This document shows, one piece after another, positions 1-9,155 of a DNA stretch of 64,000 nucleotides. The notes beneath the pieces were generated by a model. The model was not told the origin of the DNA and did no database searches. It saw only the letters and a program-made list of their open reading frames with translations. Position 1 is the first letter of the stretch, and every line of letters begins with the position of its first letter. This stretch comes from Hygrophila difformis (Eukaryota; Streptophyta; Magnoliopsida; Lamiales; Acanthaceae), in contig JAOANR010000008.1 of assembly GCA_030278955.1 (NCBI GenBank), positions 41,151,301 to 41,215,300 of the forward strand, read 5' to 3'. The translations under genes and the position numbers were made by a program.

Positions 1-321
1 CAACATATCGGCGCCTGAAATCGTTCCCGAGCACCGTCGTGTGCGCCAGCGTTGCGGTTTGGAAGTTTTTCAACCTCCCGAACACAGTTTTAAGGCCCTT
101 CTTTCGTCATTCTTGTCGGACAAACTCATATTTTTTCTCCAGAAAACACCTCTGCATATTGGAGAAGAAGGCAAAAACACCAAATTCACGCTGGAGGAAC
201 GGATCAAAGTGCCATACTGATTGTGTTCTTTACATTTTAGGTTTGTCTTTCTTTTCCTTACTTTGTAATGTTAAGGATTTGCCTCTAAATGTAATTTCCT
301 ACTGTTTTTCATGTTTGTAGA
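1..321. other. Host flank left of the nested retrotransposons
   Basis: Sequence outside Tekay A. Its last five bases (GTAGA, 317-321) are the left copy of A's target duplication, so it was once continuous with 43686 onward. One open frame (39-320, plus strand) covers most of it, but the frame has no recognisable domain and ends close to the insertion point. I do not call it a gene. It may be an older, unrecognised repeat. Confidence 0.6.
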
Positions 322-2332
322 TGTAACACCCCGGTTTTTGGTCACCCAGGTCGGGATGTCACCGCCACACCTCCCTAGTAAGACACGGTTTCTCCGGCTT
401 ACTAAAGAGATGCAAGGCTAGGTATTTCAGTATTTAAAATATTTAAAAAATTTGCAAACAGCCCATACAATATAAATTCGAAAATAATAATATCATAATG
501 CAGGGAAATAATATTTAAGTATAACATTGCAGCGGAAATGTAAATAAGACCGACATGGTCAAAACACGGGTTAAACAGGCCCGTTTATTCTATAGTCTAA
601 TGCAAGAATTTAATAATAAAGTTTCACAAAATATAATTTCCCCTATGCATGAACGTGCTCATGTTTGTTCCACATACTCTGTAAGGAAAAAGGAAAAATA
701 AACGGTTTGGTCAGCACAACTTGCTGAGTAAGTTAACACATGCATGATCGTAGGGTTTAAAAACCATTAACTTAATATTTACATAAAAACATGATGTAAG
801 CCATAAATAATTCAACTCAATTATCTAATCAATTTGCATAATATTTCATGGCACTAGTCAACAATACATTTAGCACAATTTAAAATGAAAGCCATAATTA
901 ATTTAAACAAAGCATTTAACAATTTAAACGACAACTATAAATAATCCAATTTAATTTAAATTCTCCATTACATCCCCGATTTAGTAATTTCAAGTGTTTC
1001 ACGATTGCATCGCGATCTCAACAAGTTTAGCCGGAAACCGGCGGCCGCAGCCGTATCTGCCATACCCAGTACCACTCCGGAGCCTCGGGAAACCCATGTG
1101 GATATTCACGAGAGTGTAGGCCATATATCTCATGCCGTTTTGGCAATATCATATCTCAATTTTCGTGCGGGGTCACCATCGTCCATAAAGGCACGAAGTG
1201 AAGCAGTTAGGGCGCACCCTGCAGAGCACTCACCACTAATTTTAATTTATCAAGTTTTTAAGGGGATTTATTTCAAAAATTCTGGTTTCACTAAATTTAT
1301 TAAGAAAAGATTTCGACTCGTTTCAACCCTGAAGGCTAATTCCAACGTTTCAACAGGATTTCAAGATTTGACTCCGGTAAACCGCTGTTTACTCTAAAAT
1401 TAATTTAAAATCAGATTTAAGTTTAAAAATTCTGAAAATTTACCACCGACTCGGAAACACCAAGATGAACAACGTTTGTGTTTTAACTTTTTCAATCCGA
1501 GATACCGAAACTGGGCAAAAACATCGATTTTCGTAGAAACATTAGTCTGTCCGAATTTATCATACAACAGTTCAAGATTTTCAAGATCTACCATAGCAAA
1601 TCAACTCCAAACTCAACGAAATTTTACAGAGACCTTTTTAAGACATTTTCTACAACTTTCATGTTCGGATAAAGATCTAAATCGGCCTAGAACCCTAGTC
1701 AAAAACGTCATCAAGTTCAGACTTAAGTTCTGTCAAGAAATTCAAGATTCAAATCTTAGCAGTTCGGTTTTGGGTGGATTTCATAGACCAAATCATCACG
1801 AAAAATTCTAAAAATTTTACAGGAGATAGATCTAAGCCTTTGGAACGTTTTTCTTGTTTTAAGTTTTCTCGTTCGAAGACTTTTAAGGGTTCGGAAAAAT
1901 CATACAAAGTCACTGCGCCGGTAAAATCCCATGTTGACAGATTTTCGAAATTCTTGATTAAGCTTTTAGATTTAAGTGTTTTAATTACTCCCAAAACCAT
2001 GTAAGTGTCAACTTACAGATTTCCAGTCGTCCGGGAACGTCGATTTCGAAGGCTTGGCTTCCAGTCCACCGTTTATCTTCTCCGTTCGTCGGGTTCTTCG
2101 TTCTAGATCCGATTCGGGGTGTAGAGAAGAAAAAGAAGAAGGTTAGGATTCGTTTTCGAATCATATATGGAACAAGGATTGGATCAGAACTTACCACGAC
2201 GTTAGAGATCTTCCGAACTCGTCCAAATAGTCTCTGGCTCGGTTTTGGTGCCTCCGATGACTCCGGGATTACGATTTTGTGTATAGAGAGTATCGTAGGG
2301 TTTTGAAAAGTGTTCGGGGCTTCCAAGAGGTG

Positions 2333-2342
2333 TTATTTATAG
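2333..2342 (-). promoter_or_regulatory. Probable TATA box of the Tekay A 3' LTR
   Basis: The minus strand reads CTATAAATAA. It lies about 580 bp inside the U3 edge and downstream of a GC-rich U3 block (about 2440-2560). The same motif is kept in the other LTR at 43081-43090. This would put the transcription start near 2300. Functional use is inferred. Confidence 0.5.
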
Positions 2343-2743
2343 ATAGGCACGACTTAGGGATGTCCAAGGTCGGGCTTGGTGAGTATTGAGCCGAAAGGTG
2401 TTCAACTGAAGTCGGAAAATCCGGATTCGGGCGAGTGAATCTCGCAACCGGCGAATCTGTCCGTTGGCGCGGTCGCGGCGCGCCGTTTCCCCTTTTACCG
2501 CGCGGCCACCGCGCGGCCCTCGCCTGGACTTCGGTCCGGGTGGGTCGTGCGATCCGTCGTGCCCTTCCTTCTCTCTTTCGGACTTCTATCCCTCTATGCT
2601 CCAGGATTCCGATTTCCGGGCCATCTTCGGGTTCCTATTCCGTATCGTCATTTCCCTCGGATCTAAATTTATGTTTGGACTCGAGTTTTCGAGCCCCTTG
2701 GTGTCGGGTACACGTGTAACAATTTATTTATTTTTATTTAATT

Positions 2744-2857
2744 CTTTTTATTTAACTAAATTCCTTTAATTTCTTTTTAAGTTAAATCTCATTTCTAATT
2801 TCCTTATCTTTATTTATTTATTTGCTGAATTTATTTATTTATTGTATTTATTTATTT

Positions 2858-2890
<33 letters not shown>

Positions 2891-2897
2891 TTGTTTT
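2744..2897. repeat. (ATTT)n-like low-complexity tract in the A LTR
   Basis: Tetranucleotide TTTA/ATTT repeats with few interruptions. The equivalent tract in the partner LTR (about 43530-43660) differs in length and order, as expected of a slippage-prone microsatellite. The complementary AAAT tract is at 63715-63800 in element F. Confidence 0.8.
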
Positions 2898-2923
2898 ATG
2901 TTGCAAAATTCCCGGGTATTACA

Positions 2924-2940
2924 GTCTACCCTCCTTAAGA
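2924..2940 (-). promoter_or_regulatory. Polypurine tract (plus-strand primer) of Tekay A
   Basis: The minus strand reads TCTTAAGGAGGGTAGAC and abuts the LTR at 2923. It corresponds to the tract beside the 3' LTR in Tekay C (32461-32479) and D (53538-53556). Confidence 0.85.
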
Positions 2941-2942
2941 AT

Positions 2943-2962
2943 CAACTTCGTCCTCGAAGTTG
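2943..2962 (-). other. Inverted repeat next to the A polypurine tract (hairpin 2)
   Basis: Perfect 8-bp arms (CAACTTCG / CGAAGTTG) around a 4-nt loop, read AGGA in element sense, two bases from the polypurine tract. Equivalent hairpins lie at 32441-32460 (C), 53518-53537 (D) and, with one mismatch, 60821-60840 (E). It is non-coding. Confidence 0.75.
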
Positions 2963-3140
2963 TGTTTTGGCTTTTCTCGTGCTAAGGTCTTTTGTTCGTT
3001 TTATTATTTTGTGACTGAACTTAGAATTAAAATTTCTAAGCTGCCTACATACCCTGTGAAGGGATCAAACCATAACGTAGTTCAAAATAATTTGAATTTG
3101 TTTGCTTGTTTACAAAAATGCACGAAAAATACATGGTATG

Positions 3141-3159
3141 ACATCCTCTCCCCCTTAAG
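3141..3159 (-). other. Second, upstream polypurine-like tract of Tekay A
   Basis: The minus strand reads CTTAAGGGGGAGAGGATGT, just past the pol stop codon and about 200 bp before the true polypurine tract. It shares TTAAGG with the true tract. Counterparts are at 32203-32221 (C), 53290-53307 (D) and, with CAAAG in place of TTAAG, 60989-61006 (E). Confidence 0.6.
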
Positions 3160-3163
3160 ATTG

Positions 3164-3183
3164 CAGTTATGTCCCCATAACTG
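3164..3183 (-). other. Hairpin overlapping the pol stop codon in Tekay A (hairpin 1)
   Basis: Element-sense sequence CAGTTATG-GGGA-CATAACTG: a perfect 8-bp stem closed by a GNRA-type loop. The stop codon TAA (3167-3169) lies in the 3' arm, and the arm runs past it, so coding does not explain the whole conservation. It is identical in C (32179-32198) and E (61012-61031), with one change in D. Confidence 0.75.
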
Positions 3184-5398
3184 TGTTGGTGTCGGTTTGG
3201 AACAGTGTCGGATAGCGTTCTCTCATGTCGGATTCTACCTCCCAAGTTGCCGTCTCACTTTCGTGGTTCGACCAAAGAACCTTGATCATTTTGACGGTTT
3301 TGTTCCTCGGTACTCGCTCCTTAACGTCTAGAATTCGCACTGGGACTTCTTCATAAGTCAGATCCTCATCGAGTTCGATTAATTCTGGTTGAAGTACATG
3401 TGTCGGGCCCGGCACATACTTCTTTAGTTGTGAGACATGGAAGACATTATGAACTCGATCTAATTGTGGCGGTAAAGCCAGTCGGTAGGCCAAATTTCCG
3501 ACTCGTTCTAGAATTTCGTAAGGTCCTATGTATCGAGGACTCAACTTTCCTCGTTTGCCAAAGCGCATCACCCCCTTCATGGGTGATATCTTTAGCATGA
3601 CCCTATCTCCCACTTGAAATTCTAGATCTCGTCGTCTCACGTCAGCGTAACTCTTCTGACGGTCTTGAGCGGCTCTCATTTTTCCTTGAATCACCTTGAT
3701 TTGTTGAGCCATGTCTTCGATAAGTTGTGGTCCTACTATCACAGACTTATCATTTTCTTCCCAGCTCAACGGGCTTCGGCACATTCGTCCATACAACGCC
3801 TCGAATGGTGCCATGCCAATGCTAGCATGGTAGCTATTATTATAAGAAAATTCGATTAAGGGTAAATGGGATTCCCAATTTCCCTTAAATTCCAACACGC
3901 ATGCTCTCAGCATGTCTTCTAGTGTTTGGATTGTTCTCTCGGTTTGACCATCCGTCATCGGGTGGAATGCGGTGCTCATTTTGTTTTGAGTACCAAGAGC
4001 TTTTTGTAACTCCGTCCAAAAGTGAGAGACAAATCTACTGTCTCTATCGGAAATGATGTCATGTGGTACTCCATGTCGTCGTACCACAATATCAACGTAG
4101 GCTCGGGCCAATTGGTCCATAGTCCACGTGTCCTTCATCGGGATAAATATGGCTGTCTTCGTTAGCCTATCCACAATCACCCAAATCTTGTTCATGCCTT
4201 TAGGTGATCGGGGCAATCCCGAGACAAAGTCCATCGAGATGCTATCCCACTTCCAACTTGGAATCTCTAGTGGTTGCATCAGTCGTAAGGGTTTATGTCG
4301 CACTGCCTTAAACCTTTGGCAGGTGAGGCATTTCGCCACGAAGTCTGCCACTTCCTTTTTCATTCCCGGCCACCAATAGATCTTCTTTAGATCTTTGTAA
4401 AGCTTGTCGCCTCCGGGATGCACTGAGTATGGTGTGTTGTGCCCTTCCTCCATCAACCTTCGCTTCAACTCGGCACATTTATGGGACACACACCATCTCC
4501 CTTTGAAACGAATTCTTCCATTCTCGTGGACAGCAAATCCTATTGCCTTTCCCTCGGCAATATACCCCTTTATCTTTTCTAATTTTGCGTCGCCCGGTTG
4601 GGCGAGCCAAATCTCGTCAAATATTGGGGTTTCTACGACCATTGCATTGATCGTTTCACTCACGGTGCCCGGATGCACAAGTTCCACGTCCAATCTCGCT
4701 AAATCCATGTACAATGCCGGCGGAATTACCAACGAGTTCGTTACTTGTTGGGTTTTCCGGCTTAAGGCATCGGCTACCACATTCGCCTTCCCCTCATGGT
4801 AGGATATCTCCAAATCGTAGTCCTTAATAAGTTCCAACCACCTTCGCTGTCTCAAATTCAACTCCTTCTGAGTGAATATATACTTCAAGCTCTTGTGGTC
4901 GGTGAACATCGACACTTCCGCCCATAAAGATAATGTCTCCATATCTTTAGAGCGAAAACGACCGCTGCCAACTCCAGGTCGTGTGTCGGATAATTTTCCT
5001 CGTGAGGCTTCAGTTGGCGTGATGCATATGCAACGACCCTCGAGTCTTGCATCAAGACGCAACCTAAACCTTCCTTCGAAGCATCACTGTAGACTTCGAA
5101 GTCACCATTCTCGGATGGTAGTGTCAATACGGGTGTAGTTGTGAGTCGCTTCTTCAGTTCTTGAAATGCAATCTCACACGCCTCTGTCCACATGTATTTT
5201 ACTCCCTTCTTCAGTAGCTGGGTCAAAGGTCGTGCGATTTTCGAAAAATCCTTCACAAACCGACTATAATACCCGGCTAATCCAAGGAAACTCCTTATCT
5301 CAGTTTGGCTCTTTGGAGTTGCCCATTCAGTTACGGCAGAGACTTTTGCCGGATCCACTGAAACTCCATCAGCGGATACTATGTCCTAGAAATGCTAC
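3167..5398 (-). pseudogene. pol: Tekay A pol remnant: RT end, RNase H, intact integrase and chromodomain
   Basis: This is the 3' two-thirds of a Tekay pol. The upstream end (to about 5398) starts in the RT thumb (VAFLGH) and has a short deletion near 5370-5390 that breaks frame. The next open piece (5358-4885) holds the RT connection ([19 protein letters not shown]) and RNase H ([15 protein letters not shown]). A frameshift near 4915 follows, then an uninterrupted frame to 3167. That frame contains the RNase H end ([10 protein letters not shown]), an HHCC zinc finger (CLTC), and an integrase core with all three acidic residues (SMDF, SDRD, QTER; spacing DD35E). It ends with GPY (RYIGPYEIL) and a Tekay-type chromodomain-like end (VKVLWSNH class, read IKVLWSNH). 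Everything 5' of the thumb is replaced by the antisense module at about 5399. The integrase part has no internal stop. Confidence 0.92.
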
Positions 5399-5399
5399 C

Positions 5400-5605
5400 T
5401 CCCCTTTTTTTTTCCGAGGCCCGCGCAGTGTCCGCGCGGCGGCGCGCAGGGACCGCGCAGCCATGGCAGTTCGGGAAAAAGGGGCTCGCGCTCCGCGCGA
5501 GCCATTTCACTCCTTCCCAAATCCGAAACCTCTTTCATTTTGCTCTCAAATTCGCTTTCCTGTTCCCCAATTCTCCCATTTTCGGCTTCGATTTTGCTTG
5601 GCAAG
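5400..5605 (+). promoter_or_regulatory. 5' region (promoter/exon 1) of the antisense gene in Tekay A
   Basis: A T-run at the junction with pol is followed by about 120 bp rich in CGCG. It carries a 9-bp-arm inverted repeat at 5483-5503 (GGCTCGCGC, 3-nt loop, GCGCGAGCC). A pyrimidine-rich stretch then leads to the splice donor at 5606. The same order (T-run, GC-rich block, identical inverted-repeat arms, donor) occurs in Tekay C at 31300-31512 on the minus strand. No clear TATA box is visible. A promoter role is inferred from this conservation and from its place 5' of the gene. Confidence 0.5.
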
Positions 5606-6200
5606 GTATGTATCTACTACTTCTACTTGTCAATTTCAATTTTTTTATTTAATAACTTGATCTTTGGACGGATTTTGAGGTTAGGGTTTATGTGTTAGAA
5701 TTGGGGGTTTATGATTTATAGACTTGATTCGTGCGAATTAGCGAACTTATGTGATACTTGACGCTATTTTTGTTGATTAGGAAGTATTTGTGCAACAATG
5801 TATACCTAGTTTGGGGAAGTTTTTACTAGATTCCATGCCTTAGGAAGAATATGAATTTCCCGATTTGTATTGGTATTGCGGGCATGAGAATGAGTTCGTT
5901 GTTGTTGTTTTGTGCCCTATTATGATGATGAGTTATTGCCTAAGCAATTGTTTCGATTTGGGGACGTTTCCCATGTGTTTACAAGTAAACTTTGAATTTG
6001 ATTTATTGCGCACACAACGTGTTTGACTAAATGTCCCAAAGAGTTTTGGGATTTGTTTGGACATATTCTTTGTTTGGTTATCCTCTTGGATCGCTCGTGT
6101 TAGAGCCTACACTTCATGTTCTTGTGTTTTTCTGCCCTATATTGGTGTAACCATTGTGTAAGATTTATCCTTATATTTGGTATTGGTTGGGTATCTGCAG
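5606..6200 (+). other. Probable 5'-UTR intron of the antisense gene (Tekay A copy)
   Basis: Donor AAG|GTATGTATC at 5606 and acceptor ATCTGCAG|G ending at 6200 give a 595-bp AT-rich intron ending two bases before the likely ATG (6202). Tekay C has the same donor (AG|GTATGTATC) and acceptor (TTCGCAG|G) exactly 600 bp apart (30700-31299, minus strand). Splicing itself has not been observed. Confidence 0.6.
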
Positions 6201-6201
6201 G

Positions 6202-7529
6202 ATGCTGCTTTTCTTGTGGGTTGTCTGGGCGTCTCTCATGGTTCTTCCGGGGGCCAAGAGACGAGCCACTCAGCGTGATGCAGCTGGCCCTAGTACTGCT
6301 GCTCCGGTGATGCCGGATACTGATGACAGTGAGTCCGATGAGGATGAGGAGCAGCGGGGCCCTAGACTCAGGGGTCTTCCTGACGAGGAGCGTCCTCGTC
6401 GACACGATAGGTATCGGTTTGCGACGATGGCCTCTCAGGAGTTCTATTTCGACGAGCTTCGTCAGAACATGGCTTATGTTCCGGAGAGAGGCATGTATCC
6501 TCGTCATATGGACGATGACAGGGTTAGTCCAGTTTTGGACCTTCTTCAGTGGACTGGACTCGCGCGCCATCCTGAGGGCATTGCAGTTATTTAGCTATGG
6601 AGGTCATCGCCAACATTGGCGGTCTTGGGGAGAACAGCGACTTATCTCGAGTCTGGGTTCGGGGTCGCCATCTAGATTTCAGTGCTCGGGCGATCAACGT
6701 CTACTTCGGCCTTCCTGACGACGGCGTATTCCGGCCACAACCTGAGGGTCGAATACCCCCGCCTGCGTGGGGCGTTTTGTGCACTGAGGTGGCACCTCGG
6801 CTCGAGCATGATCACGATCTGCAATTGGCGACGATGGACTCTCCGTGGCGCGAGCTTGGTCAGATATGGTTAGGCCGTGTCCGGCCTATTACCCGGAGCC
6901 ATATCGTTCTAGACCACGTCTATGAGACTATTTGCTTCATTGCCCGAGGTGGTAGGGTGAATGTTGGGGCTTGTATCGCAGACAACCTGAGGGGTATGCG
7001 CCGAGGACGATGGAGTAGGGTGATTACCCATATTCACCTTATTTTTGGTATGTGTGCGGCTCAAGGGATCCGTACGACACGAGAGACGGATCCTTATGAG
7101 CTAGCCGCTGGCGGCTACTACCGTATCCCTACCTACGCCGCTCGACGCAGTGCTTTACGACGTGGGGCTCCTCCGTCTGTCCTTCGCCCGGAGCCCAACG
7201 ATGATGGTTTGATTCTGGTTGTCCCTCCTGAGCAGCCACCTCCACCTCCCGTGGTTCCCCAGCAGGATCCGGAGGTGCCGCAGATACTTCAGATGATGCA
7301 GGGTATGCAGCTTAATATGGATGCTGGGTTTGCTCGTATGGACGCTGGGTTTGCAGCCGGGCAGGCTCGTTATGACGCTTTGGATGCCAGGATGGATCTA
7401 TACCAGGCTCGCATGGATACGATCACTACGAGGCAGCTGGAGCAGCAAGCCACCATGACCGACATGTATGCCTACATGCGTCAGATGGACGAGTATATGC
7501 GTCGTCAGTTCCCGCCTCCCGACCAGTGA
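6202..7529 (+). pseudogene. Antisense gene in Tekay A: putative plant transposon-protein domain, one frameshift
   Basis: It runs opposite to A's own pol and ORF1. The frame starting at 6202 encodes MLLFLWVVWASLMVLPGAKR, a hydrophobic start followed by basic residues, then an acidic Ser/Asp/Glu stretch. About four bases are missing near 6580 relative to the Tekay C copy, so the frame breaks at 6594 and resumes at 6597-7529. The second half holds the conserved core (WVRGRHLDFSARAINVYFGL through AAQGIRT), a proline-rich linker (PPEQPPPPPVVPQQ) and a Met-rich coiled-coil end. It resembles the family annotated in plants as 'putative plant transposon protein', which often occurs as Athila ORF3. The intact partner is at 29364-30698. 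Function is unknown; plain loss of function by the frameshift is likely. Confidence 0.75.
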
Positions 7530-7850
7530 TCCTTCGTCTCTGCGTTTCCTCTTTAGGCTCGTAGTAGTGGTGTTTTATTCGGTTGTTTTCTATGAGACTG
7601 TATAACGATGATCTTGCTGTTTATGTTTAGTAGTTTATGCTTCCGTTGTATCCTTTCTTAGTTGTTTAGTTTGACTGTTATCGTTTAGCGAAAATGTTGT
7701 GGAACCATTCTGGTTCGTTCGTTTTTTTTTTTTTCAATCATTTAGGGTTGAATGATTTCAAAAAAAATCAACTTGCATTTTATTCCTTAAAAGAAATTTA
7801 ATACAAGTAATAGGATGCGCAAAATAAATGTACTATCTAAGACAAAGTAT
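7530..7850. other. Shared 3' non-coding region between the convergent antisense gene and ORF1 of A
   Basis: The two genes point at each other here. The ORF1 side carries a minus-strand AATAAA followed by ATGCAAGT (about 7770-7784). TTTAGGGTT (7741-7749) resembles the telo-box found at the same place in Tekay C and D. No open frame is supported. Confidence 0.5.
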
Positions 7851-8450
7851 CTAAAGGATCTCTGCGCCCTCTGGTAGAGTAGTGGGGTCTTCGATTGAAT
7901 AATCCTCATCAGAGACTTGGCCGGTGCCCAAGGGTCCATGAAACACTGGGGATGGTGGATCGACGGCTTCTGGAGCTGGTTCCGGTGACTCCTCCAGATG
8001 GTTCTCCACGGGGCTCGGGTTTGGCGACGGGCGGACCATGTGGGGCCAAAGTCCAAGGGTTCCGTAGCGTCCACGGATAAGGCCTGATGGGCTCTCTACT
8101 GGGGGTGTTGGGCTTCGTGGTCCCATCAAATGGTCTTCCACAGGGCTATATGGTACTACTATGTCGGTGAGGTCAAGCAGGTCCGTCCCTAGATCCTCGA
8201 TTCTATCTATCATCGCATCGCCCCGTTCGGTGAGCTTTTGCACTTGAGTTTCTAAGTCTTTTATGCGACCTTGATCAGCGGCTCTCAAGTTCAGGAAGTG
8301 TTGGAGGTCAGCTTCCCTTAAGTCTCCCATTTGGTGCAGATTTGCCTCCAAGTGAGCTATACGATTTTTCATTTGTTGTATGGTTTGTTGGGAATCAAGG
8401 TGGACGTTCATCGTTTTGATCATCAAGTTCATCATATCTTGACTAGCCAT
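7851..8450 (-). CDS. Tekay leader ORF1 (A copy), coiled-coil protein upstream of the gag position
   Basis: A 199-residue frame, intact, starting about 300 bp after the primer site. It opens MASQDMMNLMIKTMNVHLDS, continues as a predicted coiled coil (about residues 20-105: KNRIAHLEANLHQMG, KDLETQVQKLTER), then a Pro/Ser-rich segment and an acidic tail (HGPLGTGQVSDEDYSIED). Homologous frames sit at the same place in Tekay C (28354-28881), D (47699-48226) and E (63381-62990, broken). All share MINLLMRLI-like starts and, in most copies, an EDP..DPTTY-like end. I know no function. It is not gag, because gag follows it separately in D and E. It could be an accessory gag-like or RNA-handling protein; that is a guess. 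Confidence 0.7.
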   Translation of the reverse strand: MASQDMMNLMIKTMNVHLDSQQTIQQMKNRIAHLEANLHQMGDLREADLQHFLNLRAADQGRIKDLETQVQKLTERGDAMIDRIEDLGTDLLDLTDIVVPYSPVEDHLMGPRSPTPPVESPSGLIRGRYGTLGLWPHMVRPSPNPSPVENHLEESPEPAPEAVDPPSPVFHGPLGTGQVSDEDYSIEDPTTLPEGAEIL

Positions 8451-8752
8451 CTAGCGCAAGCAAAAGATCTAAGTTAATATTCGCCAAGATTCTAGGTTTA
8501 ACTTCGCCAAGATTCTAAGTTAAAAATTCGCCAAGATTCTAATTTCTTTAAATAAAGGAGATGCAATATGCAAATGCAAATGATGATTTCCCCCCAAAAA
8601 TAGTTCATGCACTATATATATTTTTTTCCATGGGTCTAAAAATAAAAATTTTTCCATGGAAATAATACTTTAAAATTTAAAATAATAGTCAAAATATTAA
8701 TAGTAGTTTAAAAATTATAATGGTTTAAAAATAATAGTTTAAAAATAGCCGG
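8451..8752 (-). other. Leader between ORF1 and the primer site of Tekay A
   Basis: AT-rich, with a thrice-repeated TTCGCCAAGATTCTA-like motif near 8480-8540 and homopolymer-rich stretches. No supported frame or RNA gene. Confidence 0.5.
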
Positions 8753-8764
8753 GCTCTGATACCA
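8753..8764 (-). promoter_or_regulatory. Primer-binding site of Tekay A (initiator Met tRNA)
   Basis: The minus strand reads TGGTATCAGAGC, complementary to the 3' end of plant initiator Met-tRNA, three bases from the LTR edge at 8768. Tekay C and D have the same site and spacing. Confidence 0.92.
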
Positions 8765-8767
8765 ACT

Positions 8768-9155
8768 TGTAACACCCCGGTTTTTGGTCACCCAGGTCGG
8801 GATGTCACCGCCACACCTCCCTAGTAAGACACGGTTTCTCCGGCTTACTAAAGAGATGCAAGGCTAGGTATTTCAGTATTTAAAATATTTAAAACATTTG
8901 CAAACAGCCCATACAATATAAATTCGAAAATAATAATATCATAATGCAGCGGAAATAATATTTAAGTATAAATTGCAGCGGAAATGTAAATAAGACCGAC
9001 ATGGTCAAAACACGGGTTATACAGGCCCGTTTATTCTATAGTCTAATGCAAGAATTTAATAATATAGTTTCGCAAAATATAATTTCCCCCATGCATGAAC
9101 GTGCTCATGTTTGTTCCACATACTCTGTAAGGAAAAAGGAAAAATAAACGGTTTG
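8768..9155 (-). repeat. Tekay A 5' LTR, first part (U5 end)
   Basis: Near-identical to the start of the 322-2923 LTR until 9155, where Athila B begins. The last five bases, GTTTG (9151-9155), are the left target duplication of B. The LTR resumes at 41458. Confidence 0.92.

Larger units (their letters stand above)
322..2923 (-). repeat. Tekay A 3' LTR
   Basis: A 2.6-kb LTR with TGTAACACC...ATTACA ends on the plus strand. It is followed at 2924 by the reverse complement of a polypurine tract, which makes it the 3' LTR of a minus-strand element. It matches 8768-9155 plus 41458-43685 with scattered substitutions and small indels. A GC-rich module near 1010-1085 is shared with the Tekay C and E LTRs, and an (ATTT)n tract lies at its inner end. 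Confidence 0.93.

Noticed and set aside
39..320. 93-codon frame at the left edge as a host gene
   Set aside because: No domain, low-complexity codon pattern, and it ends at the Tekay A insertion site. A frame of this length is expected by chance in such DNA.
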